From NCBI GenBank assembly GCA_037893225.1, contig JAZGUH010000331.1:1364001-1428000 (forward strand): a stretch of DNA of 64,000 nt. Reading direction: 5' to 3'. The DNA is from Hippasteria phrygiana (taxonomy: Eukaryota > Echinodermata > Asteroidea > Valvatida > Goniasteridae). The notes below the pieces were generated by a model. It made no database searches and was not told where the DNA came from. It worked only from the letters and a program-made list of their open reading frames with translations. Both the position numbers and the translations under genes were made by a program. The number at the start of each line of letters is the position of its first letter. Within the stretch, counting starts at the first letter, position 1. Shown here piece after piece: positions 1-12,400 of the stretch.

Positions 1-304
1 ACCCTATTCGACCAGGTCACCCTAACCCACTCTTTTCCAGGATTATGTGTCGCCCTATCCGGCAATTAAGGAAAATTATAAATCCCCTGGATGCGGCAAA
101 TAGGCGACTCTTCCCAAAATAACTCTATTTGGGCGACACGAGTGTCGCCCTTTTAGAGCACTTTCCCTACGCACCTTACTAAAAAACACTCAAAAGTGGC
201 GACTTTTACAATAGGGCGACAGTTATGTGTCACCCTATTCGACCAGGTCATCCTAACCCACTCTTTTCCAGGATTATGTGTCGCCCTATCCGGCAATTGA
301 GGAA

Positions 305-307
<3 letters not shown>
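1..307. repeat. Direct duplication, 231-bp period
   Basis: Bases 1-76 recur at 232-307 with only a few differences (both contain CTATTCGACCAGGTCA and TGTCGCCCTATCCGGCAATT). The words 'GTCGCC' and 'GGGCGACA' recur between them. It is probably the edge of a longer tandem or dispersed repeat to the left. Confidence 0.8.

Positions 308-342
<35 letters not shown>
304..342. repeat. (AAT)n microsatellite
   Basis: About 13 uninterrupted AAT units directly after the second 231-bp repeat copy. Confidence 0.95.
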
Positions 343-344
<2 letters not shown>

Positions 345-533
345 TATGTGATTTTTTTGTTTCTGGTTTGTTGGCTTCTGTTATATCTATATTTTCAGAA
401 ACAATAATATGATGAATAAAGATTAAAAAAATAAATGTTAATAAAAATTACTTTTATCTATTTCTTTGCACTTTTTGTGTTCAAAATTCCTATATCTCTA
501 AACACACTTCCGTTAAATTGGAAAATAGCAGTA

Positions 534-1530
534 CAGTGGAACGCCGCTATAACGAACATCGCGGGATCCACAGCTTTTGTTCGTTATAGTGATTTTTCAA
601 CATGGCGTCCGTTCATTTAAACAGAGCCCTCTTGCATCGTATTTGAAGGTAATTGAAGGTTTTTCCCAAATTTTGCCGCTTCGAAATGAAATTTTCTGCC
701 CACTTTTTAATTTGATTTTTAATATTTTTTTATCAAAAAAATGGTGTGAGGTTTATTTTAAAATTTGTTTATATTTAAGGTTTTACTTGTAAAAATAATG
801 CATGAGTAAAGTAATATTAATTTTTGAGTTGAGAATAAAAAAATGGATAATAAAATTGATACAAGAAATGAAAACATCACATGGAAGAAGACAAATGAGA
901 AAAAGGGATAGAATGGCTTGGACAAGGGTATGTTTTGTTTTTGTTTTTTGGGGGGGGTGTGGGGGAGGGTCAAAAAGGGTCAGGCTTTCTATTTTCCATG
1001 ATTAACTTTAACGGAACTTCATAAAACGTGGTGTAAAAGCAGATAAAAAAACTTTGTGTGTACTCGAGCACTGTAACCAGCAGAGTGGGAAGATTGCAAG
1101 TTTATTTGGCAACTTTAGTCCTTAAAATCAAAGATACCGCTGACATCGATTTCCATTTTTATAAAGGCGGCTGGGCTAGTGCAAGGACCATACATACGGT
1201 TTGCGGTTTTCACGCATTAGTGGCGCCCTCTTTGGACCATTGTCAGTAGTAGCATTTCTCGAACAGGGCGGAGGGAGACACGATTCATCTTGGCAGCATG
1301 TCACCACCCTGCACGCACTTTGAACATGTGCCGCACATTGAATCATTTGTTCACACTTTTTAACATGTTTTTAAAACTAATTCTAAAGCAACAGTTGGCG
1401 AAATAATAGCCACCTGTCACTCAACATAAAGCTGCGGCCGTCTGTTGATCGTTAAGTTTTGTACACAAAATTTGGGAGCCAAGGATGGTGTTCGTTATAA
1501 CCCAATGTTCGATATAGCGGCGTTCCACTG
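534..1530. mobile_element. pogo/Tigger-like non-autonomous DNA transposon
   Basis: Termini CAGTGGAACGCCGCTATA and its complement (TATAGCGGCGTTCCACTG) face each other about 1 kb apart, flanked by TA at 532-533 and 1531-1532. The terminal CAGTGGAAC..CTATAACGAAC type and TA target duplication are characteristic of pogo/Tigger elements of the Tc1/mariner superfamily. No transposase-like ORF lies inside, so it would depend on another element. It sits downstream of exon 11 on the gene's strand, in the next intron. Confidence 0.85.
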
Positions 1531-1751
1531 TATACAAATGTCAAGATATCTCGAGAACACAAAATGCCACAGGGGTCAAACCTGCACCAAATTAGAGCTC
1601 AGGGTGACAAATTGGGACATAATACCCCTTTTTGCAGAGCCGGTCACATATTATAAACTTCTGACTTTAACTGCATTTTTTGTGCCTTAGAAATTCTACA
1701 GAAGTCACTTCATGGTGCAACACATGATATCAAGTATATTTTCCAACTCAC

Positions 1752-1994
1752 CAGAAGTCCCTCTTCAAACTCATCGTATGTGACACTCATGCTGCCGTCC
1801 TTGTCAAACTTGTTGAAGAAGTCCACCAGGCGTAGGTTGTTCTTCTGGATATAGCGCTGCAGCTTGAGCAAAGGGTTGAGTTTCTGCTTGGGTTTGACAT
1901 GTTCCTTCATGCCGCCGTGGTGTGTCTTGATGTTTGGCCGTGTCTCCTTCAGCTGGGTGTGGAGCTCTTCAAATTCTTTGTTAATTTGAATCCC
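1752..1994 (-). CDS. LRRC74-like gene, exon 11 (post-LRR linker and EF-hand)
   Basis: Acceptor catggcag, donor CTTCTG/GTGAGT, 243 nt, phase 0 to 0. It begins GIQINKEFEELHTQLKETRP, the usual segment after the LRRs in LRRC74 proteins, followed by a basic linker and a helix (LLKLQRYIQKNNLRLVDFF). The EF-hand loop DKDGSMSVTYDE has acidic or polar residues at positions 1, 3, 5, 7, 9 and Glu at 12, so it should bind calcium. The protein continues beyond this donor outside the window, possibly with a second EF-hand. Confidence 0.92.
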
Positions 1995-2108
1995 CTGCCA
2001 TGATAGATAATCAGTTGTTAGTTTGTATCATTTACAGAAACTCCAGAGAGACTGTGTGTACACTACCTGTGTATGGCACATTTCATACTCATAAGTACAT
2101 GTACAAGT

Positions 2109-2406
2109 ACACCGGGGCACCGTGGTCCAATGGTTACTGTGTCTGACTCACGTGCGATGGTATGTGGGTTCGAACCCCGCCAGGGGATTATGGTGCTTGT
2201 GTGCTTGGGCAAGACACTTTACCAAAATTGCCTCTCTCCACCCAAAAGTATAAATAGGTACCTGTGAGGGTAGAGAACAGATTGCGCATATCTCGAACTG
2301 CTGCACAGAACTGATCTCAAGGCCTGATGACCAGGGGTAATAATTGTGAAGCGCTTTGAGACATTTGTATAAAGCACTATATAAGCACCGCATTATTATT
2401 ATTATG
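2109..2406 (+). mobile_element. tRNA-derived SINE with (ATT)n tail
   Basis: The head resembles a tRNA (A-box-like TGGTCCAATGG near 2122, B-box GGTTCGAACCC near 2167). The body follows, then a tail with GCGCTTTGAGAC, GCACTATATAAG and ATT repeats. This head-body-tail order, with a 'GCGCTTTGAGA..CTATATAA..ATT' end shared by many animal SINEs, supports a pol III SINE mobilised by a LINE. Confidence 0.85.
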
Positions 2407-2589
2407 TACATGTTTTAGGTGTTTCTGAAATTCTTAGAGTGCAACAAACATGACACCCCATGCCAAGACCAGGCACTTCCCGCCAACAAATCTAAAGTTT
2501 TTTGGTCCATCATTTAAAGGAGTTCAAGAGCTTTAAAATGAGCCCTCGCTGGGGGTCTATAAAAAGTGAAGCATTTTAAAAAGTTATGA

Positions 2590-2937
2590 CAGGGTTCCCA
2601 CCATTTCATGCAAACAAAATTCCCTGATTTTTCCCTGATGAATTTTCAAAATTCCAGGATAATTATTTTGACCTATATCCAGTTTGACACATTGTTGAAA
2701 GAGAGATAAAGAGGGATTTCCACACTAAAACGCCACCATAGCGAATCATCCAGTGGCTACGCTGTTTGGCCATGAGAAAAAAACAGACTGACCACTTTCT
2801 CTTTTGGGCCAATCAAATTCCCTGACTTTTCCCTGATTTGAGGCATTTTTCTCAAATTCCCTGACTTTTCCCCGACTGGAAAAAGTGAAACTCATTTTCC
2901 AGGTTTTCCCCGATTTCCAGGAGCGGTGGGAACCTTG
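2590..2937. mobile_element. hAT-like miniature element (CAGGGTTCCCACC termini)
   Basis: Left end CAGGGTTCCCACC and right end GGTGGGAACCTTG are inverted copies. TATGA flanks both sides (2585-2589, 2938-2942), a possible 5-bp target duplication. The interior repeats 'TCCCTGA.TTTTCCC' words. CAG-type ends suggest a hAT-like family; no protein is encoded. Confidence 0.7.
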
Positions 2938-2982
2938 TATGAAATGTTTAGGATAGGGAAAAGGGTGAAAACACATTACCAC

Positions 2983-3951
2983 TTTGGATCATTTATTATT
3001 CTTTTATTTAATGCCATTTGTTAAATGCGGGAATAGCCTGGTTTTGGTGTGGACCATCCCAACTCATATTAATGGCTACCTTATCTCTAGAACAAAACAA
3101 GGTATCATTATCTGATCAGGAAAACATATTAAAAAAAAAAACACATCACCAATTTTGTTATTAAAATTTCAAAGACTTTCTACGTTTTCCAGGATGCATG
3201 CAAAAACCCTTTCAACCTCAAAATGAGTGGCCTGGAAAGCAGTGTACCACTAGCTGTATCTTGTCAGGCTTGTAAAATTTCTGTCTCACTGATTTTGGGA
3301 GACTTTGATTCCCCAACTGTTATCAGGTTGGCTTTGTGGTACTTTCCTCACCTTTCACCTCTGACCCACGATCTGCATCCTGCCTGGGCAAACATGTGCA
3401 TTGAGTTTTCAGTCTCTACCTAATCTATGGGTTTTCCCCACAATACAGGGTGTGTCCCGCCCCCCTCCCCTCCGCCCCCCTCCCCCACAAAAAAGGGTAA
3501 CCCACAAACAAAGGAAAAATATGTCCAAGCCATGTACATATTAATCATTATTATGGTTTTACCATAAATTAGGGGTAAAAAGCTTTCCATTTATTTCTTG
3601 GCTGCATTTCTCTGTTCATGCATTACTGACTTCCATTGTCTTGAAAATGGTATACAAAAACTTACTTGGGACAGTTTGATGTAAAACATTCAGAGCAAAT
3701 CAAGACAAAAGACAAATAAGTACGTCCAATACATTTGCATTGGTCAACATATTTTCTACATTGCTGAAAAGCTGAAATTGTATTACAGATTATTACACAT
3801 GCATTTCCTTAATGGTAATAATATTCCTCCATGAATATAGGATATCTATAATAAATAATATGTATACATCTCCCATGCCAACCACATCCTGAAGAGTTAA
3901 CAAAATAGCAGGCACTTTTATATAGTTGCTGAATGACAAAATGAGACTTAC
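2983..3951. other. Intron DNA without a recognised element
   Basis: AT-rich intron between exons 11 and 10. It holds a C-rich tract at about 3459-3487 and an A-run near 3131. I see no TIRs, ORFs of note or RNA gene. Confidence 0.6.
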
Positions 3952-4047
3952 TGAGAAATCCAGTTCATCAATGATAGCATTTGTATTATCATTGACAGCT
4001 TTCAAGATGGCAAATGCTCCTGCTGCTTGCATGGGGTTCTTCCCAAC
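3952..4047 (-). CDS. LRRC74-like gene, exon 10 (last LRR)
   Basis: Acceptor gtctacag, donor TCA/GTAAGT, 96 nt, phase 0 to 0. Encodes VGKNPMQAAGAFAILKAV then NDNTNAIIDELDFS, the last LRR-like unit. The next exon supplies the family's post-LRR segment. Confidence 0.9.
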
Positions 4048-4334
4048 CTGTAGACCAACCAAACATCGAGTGTTAATTACTTAAATAATTACTAATATAC
4101 TTGGCTCTCTTTGCCACTAGGGTAGAAATAATACATTTGTAGGTACATGTATGTAAACTATGCTGTATGGATTGTAGAGGCTGATACCAGCTTGGCAGCC
4201 TGTTAGAGGCACTCACTACCTCGGTACCTCCTGACTAACTCTAAACACAGAGGTATGGCTCTGAGAAAATCAAGCCGGCTGAGGTTCTATACAGGATACC
4301 TGTAATTCTTCTCAGAATTACACTTCTCTTTTAT

Positions 4335-5065
4335 TTAAAGGTAGGATACAACATTTGCTTTTGCTGTAATTTTCAGAAATGAATGGATTGGGGGGGGGGG
4401 GGGTTAGTATTTTATAGCTAATACTGTAACACTGACCTTTTAAAGTTTTATGTGCATAGATTCTGGGAAAACACAGAAAATGGAGGGGAAAAAAAGTTCT
4501 TGTACATGTAGTCTGTTCCCTGACCCTACTTCACACAAAACGGAGCAATTTATAATCGTCAGGGAATTATCAGGTCGGGGAACTGGAATATTTCCAACGA
4601 TTGTCGGCCGACAATCATTGGAAATTGATACAAAATGTCCACATTTCTTAACCCCTTGCGTAAGGATGACCCAAATATGCGCAAAAAAACAGTGCCACCA
4701 GGCCAGATGACGCAATTGGCCGCCGTTTGTGCAGTTTCAATCCATTGTTGGATTAAACAGTGCCACCAGGCCGGATGACGCCATTGGCTGCTGTTTGTGC
4801 AGTTTCAATCCATTGTTGGATTATTGTGTATAGGTTACGCTTGACTGCACAAACACATTGTAGCGGTTCGCTTGGCTGCCAGAGCCGCCGCGGCACCCTG
4901 ACGTCTCCCATAAAATACCGTACTCAAGAGGTTAAAAATGACAGCACACCAGGTGCCATGATTTCACAGGATGTTTGAGACTATTATTTACAGTTTTACT
5001 TATAGTCAAGTAAGGTATTTCATAATAATTCAGTAGTTTGGTTTGTTTATGTTTACTACCTTTAC
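4335..5065 (+). repeat. Dispersed repeat, copy A (interrupted by a TTAA element)
   Basis: Shares sequence in order, inverted, with 13965-15560. Landmarks are the polyG after AATGGATT, CTGTAACACTGACC, TTGTCGGCCGACAATC and CACACCAGGTGCCATGAT. Copy A carries a 280-bp TTAA-flanked element that copy B lacks. The family is not recognised; it encodes nothing visible. Confidence 0.8.
4652..4931. mobile_element. piggyBac-like miniature element in repeat copy A
   Basis: TTAA at 4648-4651 and 4932-4935 flanks an element starting CCCCTTGCGTAAGG and ending CTCAAGAGG. The same terminal sequences recur at 24799, 50958 and 51178. Copy B of the host repeat has the uninterrupted sequence, with a TTGA-like tetramer at the site. 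TTAA targets and CCC-starting ends indicate piggyBac mobilisation. A ~70 bp internal segment (CAGTGCCACCAGGCC...) is duplicated in tandem. Confidence 0.85.
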
Positions 5066-5312
5066 GTTATTCACTTCACATGGTGTATCTGCATGCTTCT
5101 CTCTACTAGCACTCTGTGATATGCAAAGCCTCATATCACATCAATTCCAACAAAAAATAGCATTTATTTTAAAATGGCCTAACAACTGACTCTTCCAAAA
5201 TTTAACAAAATAGCTAAAACACAACCACAAAAGATCAGGTTCTCAAGGAAATATTTTGTTCAATGTTATATTCAGTGAAATTCTTCAAGGTATAAGTGCA
5301 ATGATTGCTTAC

Positions 5313-5391
5313 TCTGAGAATCTTGAGTGTTTCATTACTGAGGAGACCTTTCCCTAGGAAAACGGCTCCTTCTGCAGATATTCTGTTATTC
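5313..5391 (-). CDS. LRRC74-like gene, exon 9 (LRR)
   Basis: Acceptor atcttcag, donor CAGA/GTAAGC, 79 nt. Encodes NNRISAEGAVFLGKGLL then SNETLKILR, continuing the LRR begun with LEELDI in exon 8. Ends in phase 0. Confidence 0.92.
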
Positions 5392-5813
5392 CTGAAGATA
5401 TGAAGAAACGATAACAATTGAAACAGACTTTGTAAGTATAATGCATACATGTGCCTTTTCTTATCTTGCATATTGTGATCCATACACCAATTCTAATTGG
5501 CATTTGTTGGTTAAATGGTACATCCATAGGACACAGCAACACCATTCTCCCTCAAAAGCTGAAGCAAGTTTTAAAAACATTGAAATGTTTCCCAATATTC
5601 TGTAGTTGTCAGTGATTTTTTGATAGGGGCGGTGACTTCTTTCACTTGAGATATATGTATCAACTCATTGCTACTTTCATTTTTCACGAGCTTTGCCTCT
5701 GGTTCATATGTTCTAAAATCACAGTACATCCTAAAAGCATTGTGGTTTGTTTGACAAACTAAAACAAAACTCTGCAAAATTTGAAGTGAATATGAAGTTA
5801 TGCTGCAACTTAC

Positions 5814-5929
5814 GTGATATCCAGTTCTTCCAATGACCCATTCATCTTGAGTGCTTCACCTAGGGCCTGCGCCCCCTCATTGCCAAAACCATTCCATGAC
5901 AGGTTCATTATCTTCAGAGCAATATTGTT
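5814..5929 (-). CDS. LRRC74-like gene, exon 8 (LRR)
   Basis: Acceptor ttgtgtag, donor ATCAC/GTAAGT, 116 nt. Encodes NNIALKIMNLSWNGFGNEGA then QALGEALKMNGSLEELDI. It leaves two bases that exon 9 completes as Thr. Confidence 0.93.
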
Positions 5930-6212
5930 CTACACAAAATAGGTACATCATAGGGGTCCTTTAACAATAAGTCAATTAGGAAAAGTTTACAAACTTAGTC
6001 TGAATTTTAAGTCACTAAATACACCTGCACGCTCTGACACAGTATAACGCACATAAATTTTAATTCCTTTAATCCCAACTCCCTAGGGTGTGTGGAAAAT
6101 CATATTAAAATTGGAGGATTCGGGACTGTTAAAAGAAGTTCAGTGCAGCTAGCTAATTCTAAAATTTTGAAATTTGGACACACCTGGAAAGATTTACTAT
6201 CTGTAAGGATAT

Positions 6213-7880
6213 CAGTGTTGTAGTTCTTGAGACCTGGTCTCGGTCTTCAGACGGTCTCAAGACCTTTTTTCTTGGTCTCGTCCTAGCAAAGTCTCAGTCT
6301 CGGGGGGCAGGTCTCGGATGCCAAGGTCTTGGGTTTTACCCTCGAGACCTGATCTCGCCCGTCCCCAACCACCACTTTCCAATCTCGCCCGTCCCGCACC
6401 ACCACTTTCCAATCTGTCCGATCTCACCCATCTCGCACCACCAGTTTCTGATCTTTCCAATCTCGCCCGGCCTGCACCACCAATTTCCGATCTCGCCCGT
6501 CCGGCACCACCACTTTCCATTCTTTCCGATCTCGCCCGTCCGGCAACACCACTTTCCAATCTTTCCGATCTCACCTGTCCCGCACCACCACTTTCCAATC
6601 TTTCCGATCTCGCCTGTCCCGCACCACCACTTTCCAATCTTTCCGATCTCGCCTGTCCTGAAACACCACTTTCCAATCTCGCCCGTCCCGTACCACCACT
6701 TTCCAATATTTCCGATCTCGCCCATCATGCACAACTTTCCAATCTTTCCAATCTTGCCCAACCCGCACTACCACTTTCCAATCTTTCCAATCTCGCCCGT
6801 CACGCAACACCACTTTCCGATCTGTCCTATCTCGCATGTCTTGCACCACCAATTTCCAATCTTTCCGATCTCGCCCGTCCCGCACCACCACTTTCCGATC
6901 TCGCACGTCCTGCACCACCACTTTCCATTCTTTTCGATCTCGCCCGTCCCGCACGACCACTTTCCAATCTTTCCGATCTCGCCCTTCCCACCCACCACTC
7001 TCCAATCTTTCCCATCTCGCCCGTCCAGCACAACCACTTTCCAATCTTTCCGATCTCGCACCACCACTTTCCAATCTTTCCGATCTCGCCCGTCCAGCAC
7101 CACCACTTTCCTAACTCGCCCGTCCCGCACCACCACTTTCCAATCTTTCTGATCTCGCCCGTAGCACACTACCACTTTCCAATCTTTCTGATCTCGCCCG
7201 TCCCGCACCACCACTTTCCGATCTTTCCCATCACGCCCGTCCCGCACCATCACTTTCAAGGCTTTTCAATCTTGCCCGTCCCCCACCACCACTTTCCAAT
7301 CTTTCCGATCTCGCCCATCCCGCACCACCACTTTCCAATCTTTCTGATCTCGCCCATAGCGCACCACCACTTTCCGATCTTGCCCGTCCCACACCACCAC
7401 TTTCCAATCTTTCCGATCTCGCCCGTCCTGCACCACCACTTTCCAAGCTTTCCAATCTTTCCACCACCACCTTCCAATCTTTCCGATCTCGCCCGTCCGG
7501 CACCACCACTTTCTAAGCTTTCAAATCTTTCCACCACCACCTTCCACTCTTTCCGATCTCGCCCGTCTCGCACCACCAGTTTCCGATCTAGCCTGTCCCG
7601 CACCACCTCTTTCCGATCTCGCCCGTCCCGCACCATCACTTTCCAATCTCGCCCATCCCGCACCACCACTTTCTAATCTTTCCGATCTCGCCCGTCCCGC
7701 ACCTCCACTTTTCGATCTCACCCATTCCACACCATCACTTTCCGATCTCACCCGTCCTGCACCATCACTTTCCAATCTTTCCAATGTCGCCCGTAGTGCA
7801 CCACCACTTTCCGATCTTTCTGATCTCGCCCGTCCCGCACAACCACTTTCCGATCTCGCCCGTCCCGTACCACCAATACA
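6213..7880. repeat. ~38-bp minisatellite arising inside a hAT-type element end
   Basis: From about 6340 to 7870 the words CACCACTTTCCAATCT, TTTCCGATCTCGCCC and GTCCCGCA alternate in units of about 15-39 bp. The left flank (6213-6305) starts CAGTGTTGTAGT and contains GAGACC/GGTCTC words, the same terminus as the hAT miniature element at 20756. The array lies in the intron between exons 8 and 7. It stays open in several frames on both strands only because the units lack stops. Confidence 0.85.
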
Positions 7881-8214
7881 ATGTGCCATACGAATCTAGT
7901 CTTTATTCTAAACAAACAAGATTGTAAGTACAAGTTTTCATGCTGAAGAATTGGATTAAAGCTGGAATGCAGAACAGTCAATTCGGAGTACTGGTACCCA
8001 CGGACGGAGAGTGTCGTGTATTTCACTGGTGTTTTAGGTATTTATGAATGCCCATTTAAACAAATCTTGTTGGGTCAAATCCACTGTAACCACAAAGGAG
8101 TCCGACAATATGACCACTGAACTGCCTTATTCCATACACCTCTTCAAGTTAAGACATACCATTTCCAATAAGGATAATACACATTGCATACTTTAAGCTC
8201 AGTGATTATCTCAC

Positions 8215-8382
8215 CATGACACCTTTGGCTAGGGCTAATGCTCCTTTCCTTCTGATGTGGTTCCAGCTCAGATCAATCTGCTTGATGGTGATGTTTTCAG
8301 AGATTGCTGGGCCAAACAGCATGCCAGCAGCCTCACTGAATTCATTGTGGCTCAGATTTAAGTACTCAATTTTATTGTTGTT
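8215..8382 (-). CDS. LRRC74-like gene, exon 7 (two LRRs)
   Basis: Acceptor gttccag, donor GTCATG/GTGAGA, 168 nt, phase 0 to 0. Encodes 56 residues, two LRRs of 28: the first has KIEYLNLSHNEFSEAAG, the second IKQIDLSWNHIRRKGALAL. A length that is an exact multiple of the 28-residue unit is typical of RI-type LRR genes. Confidence 0.93.
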
Positions 8383-8589
8383 CTGGAATAACAAAAGCAA
8401 AATACTATTACTGCGCTTGCAAAAATGATACTCATTCTGTCATGATTGTAGCTTTAATTTAAGTTCTTTCAACAAAAACAATCTTTGCTAATAAAACAAT
8501 GTGGCATACAGAAATTAATCATGGATTTCTTCAATGGAAAACCACATAATGTGAATATATATCTCACAACATAAATGCACAATGTATTT

Positions 8590-8850
8590 AGTTTTTCAAA
8601 GTGAACAAAGAAAACTGGCAGGAGTTGGATTCAAACCTGCGACCTCCGGGTTACCGTACCGGCGCTCTACCAACTGAGCTATCTTGCCCTATGTTGGCGG
8701 TCTCCCAAATGTCTAGTATCATTGTTCAGGTGGGCGCTAGTCAGAAGTCATAAACCCATAATGCCGTATAGCGAGGGATCACGCCCAATTTTACGATGCA
8801 ACCTGGGCAGCGACTTTGTGGGAATCACTCAATACAACTTTTTAACTTAT
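8590..8850 (-). mobile_element. tRNA-Thr-like repeat, solo copy
   Basis: On the minus strand a unique ~170 bp body leads into a tRNA-like segment (AGCTCAGTTGGTAGAGC A-box, B-box-like GGTTTGAATCC) ending CTCCTGCCA, then TTTCTTTGTTCACTTTG. The same family occurs at 30497, 40180/46345, 46536 and 63870. The tRNA-like fold has one acceptor mismatch, and the anticodon loop reads GCGGTAA (GGT, Thr-like). Confidence 0.8.
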
Positions 8851-9094
8851 AATTTAATTTCCTTAGCAATGTTGTTCAATTGTTCTTACATCTTGTTATT
8901 TTCATGTGCATTTTATTATGCTACCTCTTTTGTAAAGTTCGTGTAGTAATTTGTAATGTAGGCCTATGCAGGGCCCAATGGAAACCAGTTTTTAACTGTT
9001 CTGCCTTAAAGAAATGTACTAAACAAATGCCATATTTACCACCCTTAGAAGAGTCTTAATTTCCGTGTACATTGTAACTTGCCCACTGTATTAA

Positions 9095-9242
9095 CCCCCT
9101 AGGCATTTTTACTAGGATACCTTAACCTGTCAAAATCCAACACTGTGCAGTAAACCCATGCCAAGGCCCTACATCAGTACTGAACCCATCAAAATCTGAC
9201 AAAACCTGCTGTTTGAGTTTGTTAAGCTTGGGGTAGTTAGGG
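9095..9242. mobile_element. Small TTAA-flanked element
   Basis: TTAA at 9091-9094 and 9243-9246 flanks a 148-bp segment with ends CCCCCTAGG and TAGTTAGGG. It shares interior words (AACACTGTG, CAAAATC) with 19393-19651 and 20566. This looks like a second piggyBac-type miniature family, though its TIR match is weak. Confidence 0.5.
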
Positions 9243-9371
9243 TTAATTTTAGAAATAATGTGGACTTGCTCCCTCTCCTCACATTTTAAAGACGAACTAA
9301 TGGAATTCTTTTTTGTAGGTTTTTCATTAGAGTCAGTTAATTTTCTACTTTTTTTCAAGCAATTTGCTCAC

Positions 9372-9421
9372 CAAAATAACTTCTGCGATATATTCTGCAC
9401 TCTTATCTTCGAAGCCGTTTC
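9372..9421 (-). CDS. LRRC74-like gene, exon 6 (short LRR exon)
   Basis: A 50 nt exon with acceptor atatttcag and donor TTTTG/GTGAGC. Encodes (G)NGFEDKSAEYIAEVIL, the second half of an LRR. The phases (1 in, 0 out) fit both neighbours exactly, which supports such a small exon. Confidence 0.88.
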
Positions 9422-9429
9422 CTGAAATA

Positions 9430-12400
9430 TTAAGAAAATAGATAATGATCGAGGGTTTACTGTTGTTCGATATTCCAAGTATGTCCATTATTTTGCCAAA
9501 GCAGTATCACTCTGACTTGCTCTAAGACCAACTGCATAGCTGCCAACATTTGAAAATTCCAATTAGTAACAAAATATCGCATCGCGGCACATAGCGGCAC
9601 AGCGCAGTGTGGAGCAGCCTTTGACATACGTACATGTACATGTGCAGAGATATATATGATACACGACACATTTCAGTATTGGAAAAAGGGGCTCTGAATT
9701 GATACATTATATATCAATTCCTGGGGGTACAATTTCACTGAAAATGGCTTAAAGTTAAAGCTTACAGCCTAAGGAACCTAGACATACCTCATGTTGAAGC
9801 ATTTTCGTGAGCATTCTCTTTTTCTCTGAATTTAGCAGATAAAAAATTGCCCCCTGAATTGAGAATGTCTGTTACATCTGCTGCACTGCTGTCTTTAAAA
9901 ATGGTGTTCAACCACAGAGTAAGGATTAAAAAAAGAAAATCAGCCTCAAACCGTTTAAACTATCAATTAAAGGTATTTATAGCAACAAAAACTGTAAACA
10001 TTATATTGCTTATTTTTCTGACGAAATTAAACCAAACTTATCGATTCCGCACATAACTCTTGGTGTCCGCCTTGTTGTAATGTAGTCTCGCTCTCACCTA
10101 ATATCACATGCAAACATCTTTATCTCGCCTGCACATCTAAACTATGCACATGCGATCACTTTACAAAATATCAACGTCATAGAGGGTCTCGAATCAGCGG
10201 CAAGCTTTAATGACTGGTTTCCTATCACTTTGATTTTTCGTGTCCGCGCGTTATGTACGCATTCTGTCACGCAATGAGGGCTCGCCGGAGTCAGAACACC
10301 CAATGTTGCAAATTTCTAGCAAGCTAGGGAGTTGTACTGTCATGTGGCCTGACCAAGGTTGGCCGTGATTGGTTGGGTTTTCTGAAGTGGTGCATTGTGT
10401 CTTCGTGTCCGGTATCTGGGCACAAGTTATGTACAGAACTGGGATAGGCATGGGTGAGTTTTTTCGTGTCATCAGTGCCCACATTTCTTGAAATTCCGGG
10501 TTGCCAGAATGTTCAAATGTTATGCCACAAATGGTAAATGTAATTTTTCTTACTATAAATACGATGGGAACATTTACATGTAGTGCTTCAAAACAACAAT
10601 GAGAGGCTAAAGTGTTTCGGTTTTGGGGAAGTCCAGCCAATTTTCCGCTGATTTTTGTAAACATGGCGGCATGAATTTTTCGTCCGCGTTATGTTCGAAT
10701 GGCGATTTACTAGTTTGTTTGTTTCTTGAGGATAAATTTTTCTTTTTTCAGTTTTCGTAATGGTAGTCATCTAACTTAACTCAATTAGAAACAAGACATT
10801 TTCGAAGGAAAAAATGTTTTGACGGGGTTTAGGTATTGATTTCTGGCGTACATAATTCGGACACCGAGATCTGGAGGTCATGCAAAATGTACATAATGCA
10901 ACATGAAAATCTAATTAAAGCTCATAAATTAGTTAAATTGTACATGCATACAATTACTATTAAAACAAACATTCAACTATACAACTTTTTTCAAAGCATG
11001 GTGCCATAAACTGGTGAAGAGCAATGACAAATCTCCATATATTTACAATTTGGTGTCCATGTTTTGATGTTATGTACAATTATTTGTCATGGTTAACCTT
11101 GCCCACTGTAAGAGATTTGGATTCCAGTACTTTTCTATCATGTCCTTCTATGGTTATGGGTCAGTGCAACATTTTAAGAAACACTATTTAGTTGTCCACT
11201 CAAATCTCAATAGTTATTTCATAAAGATTAATACCACATCTTCTGTACATAACGGTGTCCACCTAAACACAACTAATTTTTTTAATATTTTTTATTTTCA
11301 GTGTTTTGTGTATGTCATGTTGCACAGTATTAGACATACTTTAAAGAACAACTTCAATGTCCTGGGAAATTCTCTGCCCAGTATGAGAAATGTGCTCCTA
11401 AAGGACACCAAGTTATGTACAGAAGATATCTCCCTTGGCTCACTTTAAGGGCTGGAGTATCTCTTGTTTTGAGTTGTCTTGCTCCACCAGTTCATTTTTA
11501 TGTTTCTATGGACTATATTAAATATCTTTACAGGGTAAATGATGGTAACATCTGTTGTTCATTTTTGGGTCTGTTTTGTAACAAAAATGTGTCGTGTATC
11601 ATATCCCTTCTAATATGTACATAATTTGTATGAAATTTCAATGTTTTTCTTTTGTGTGGCCCCACAGAGTAAAGTACATTGTATCATTAAAAAAGACATA
11701 CATATAGATCCTTGGTGCTGTCATCTCTCAGTCATGTCAGTGCTTTGTACATATGTAGGTAGCTGATTTGTCTAACTAGCTGTCAAATTCATCACTGTAT
11801 TTCTTACTATAAAATTGTCCTTTCTGTCTACCTTTGGAAGCCATGAGAAACGATGAAATCTCGAAACCTGACAGTTAAACTTGACAATCGCGATGTATAC
11901 CTAGGGTAACATTAAAATCACGATGTGCTGTGCTGCGTTCGTGCACATGTTTTCCCGCATTTTCATCACGTTCATGCCGTTCATCAAGTGCTATATTTCT
12001 TCCCGCAAAACAGCGAAATTCTGAACGGCTTATCTGCTGTAAAAATGTCCTTTCATCTATTCCCTTCGACAGTCTTGTTTCACAATGCAATCTCAGAAAG
12101 TTTGTAAAATTTGGACATTTCAGGACTGCAGGAAGCCATCTTGAATACATGCAGGCCTATATGGGGATACCGCACGTGCGTTGTCACTGGCTCCCACACC
12201 TTCTCCCATACTTCTACATCTGACACTGGTACCCTGACACACAGTATCGATACTGAGCAAATATATGTTGGCAATATTTTGGTGTTTCAGTATTGTGTGT
12301 AATGACTACGTTTCCAAAGGTATGGTATCGACTCTTTTTTACACAAATTCGACAACATAACAATTTCAAAATTAATAGTATCGTTTTGTGAAAATTATTA

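Noticed and set aside
6318..7676. 452-residue plus-strand frame (Pro/Ser/Leu-rich) and overlapping minus frames
   Set aside because: Produced by the stop-free minisatellite units; open in several frames at once, no start context, no splice signals, lies in an intron.
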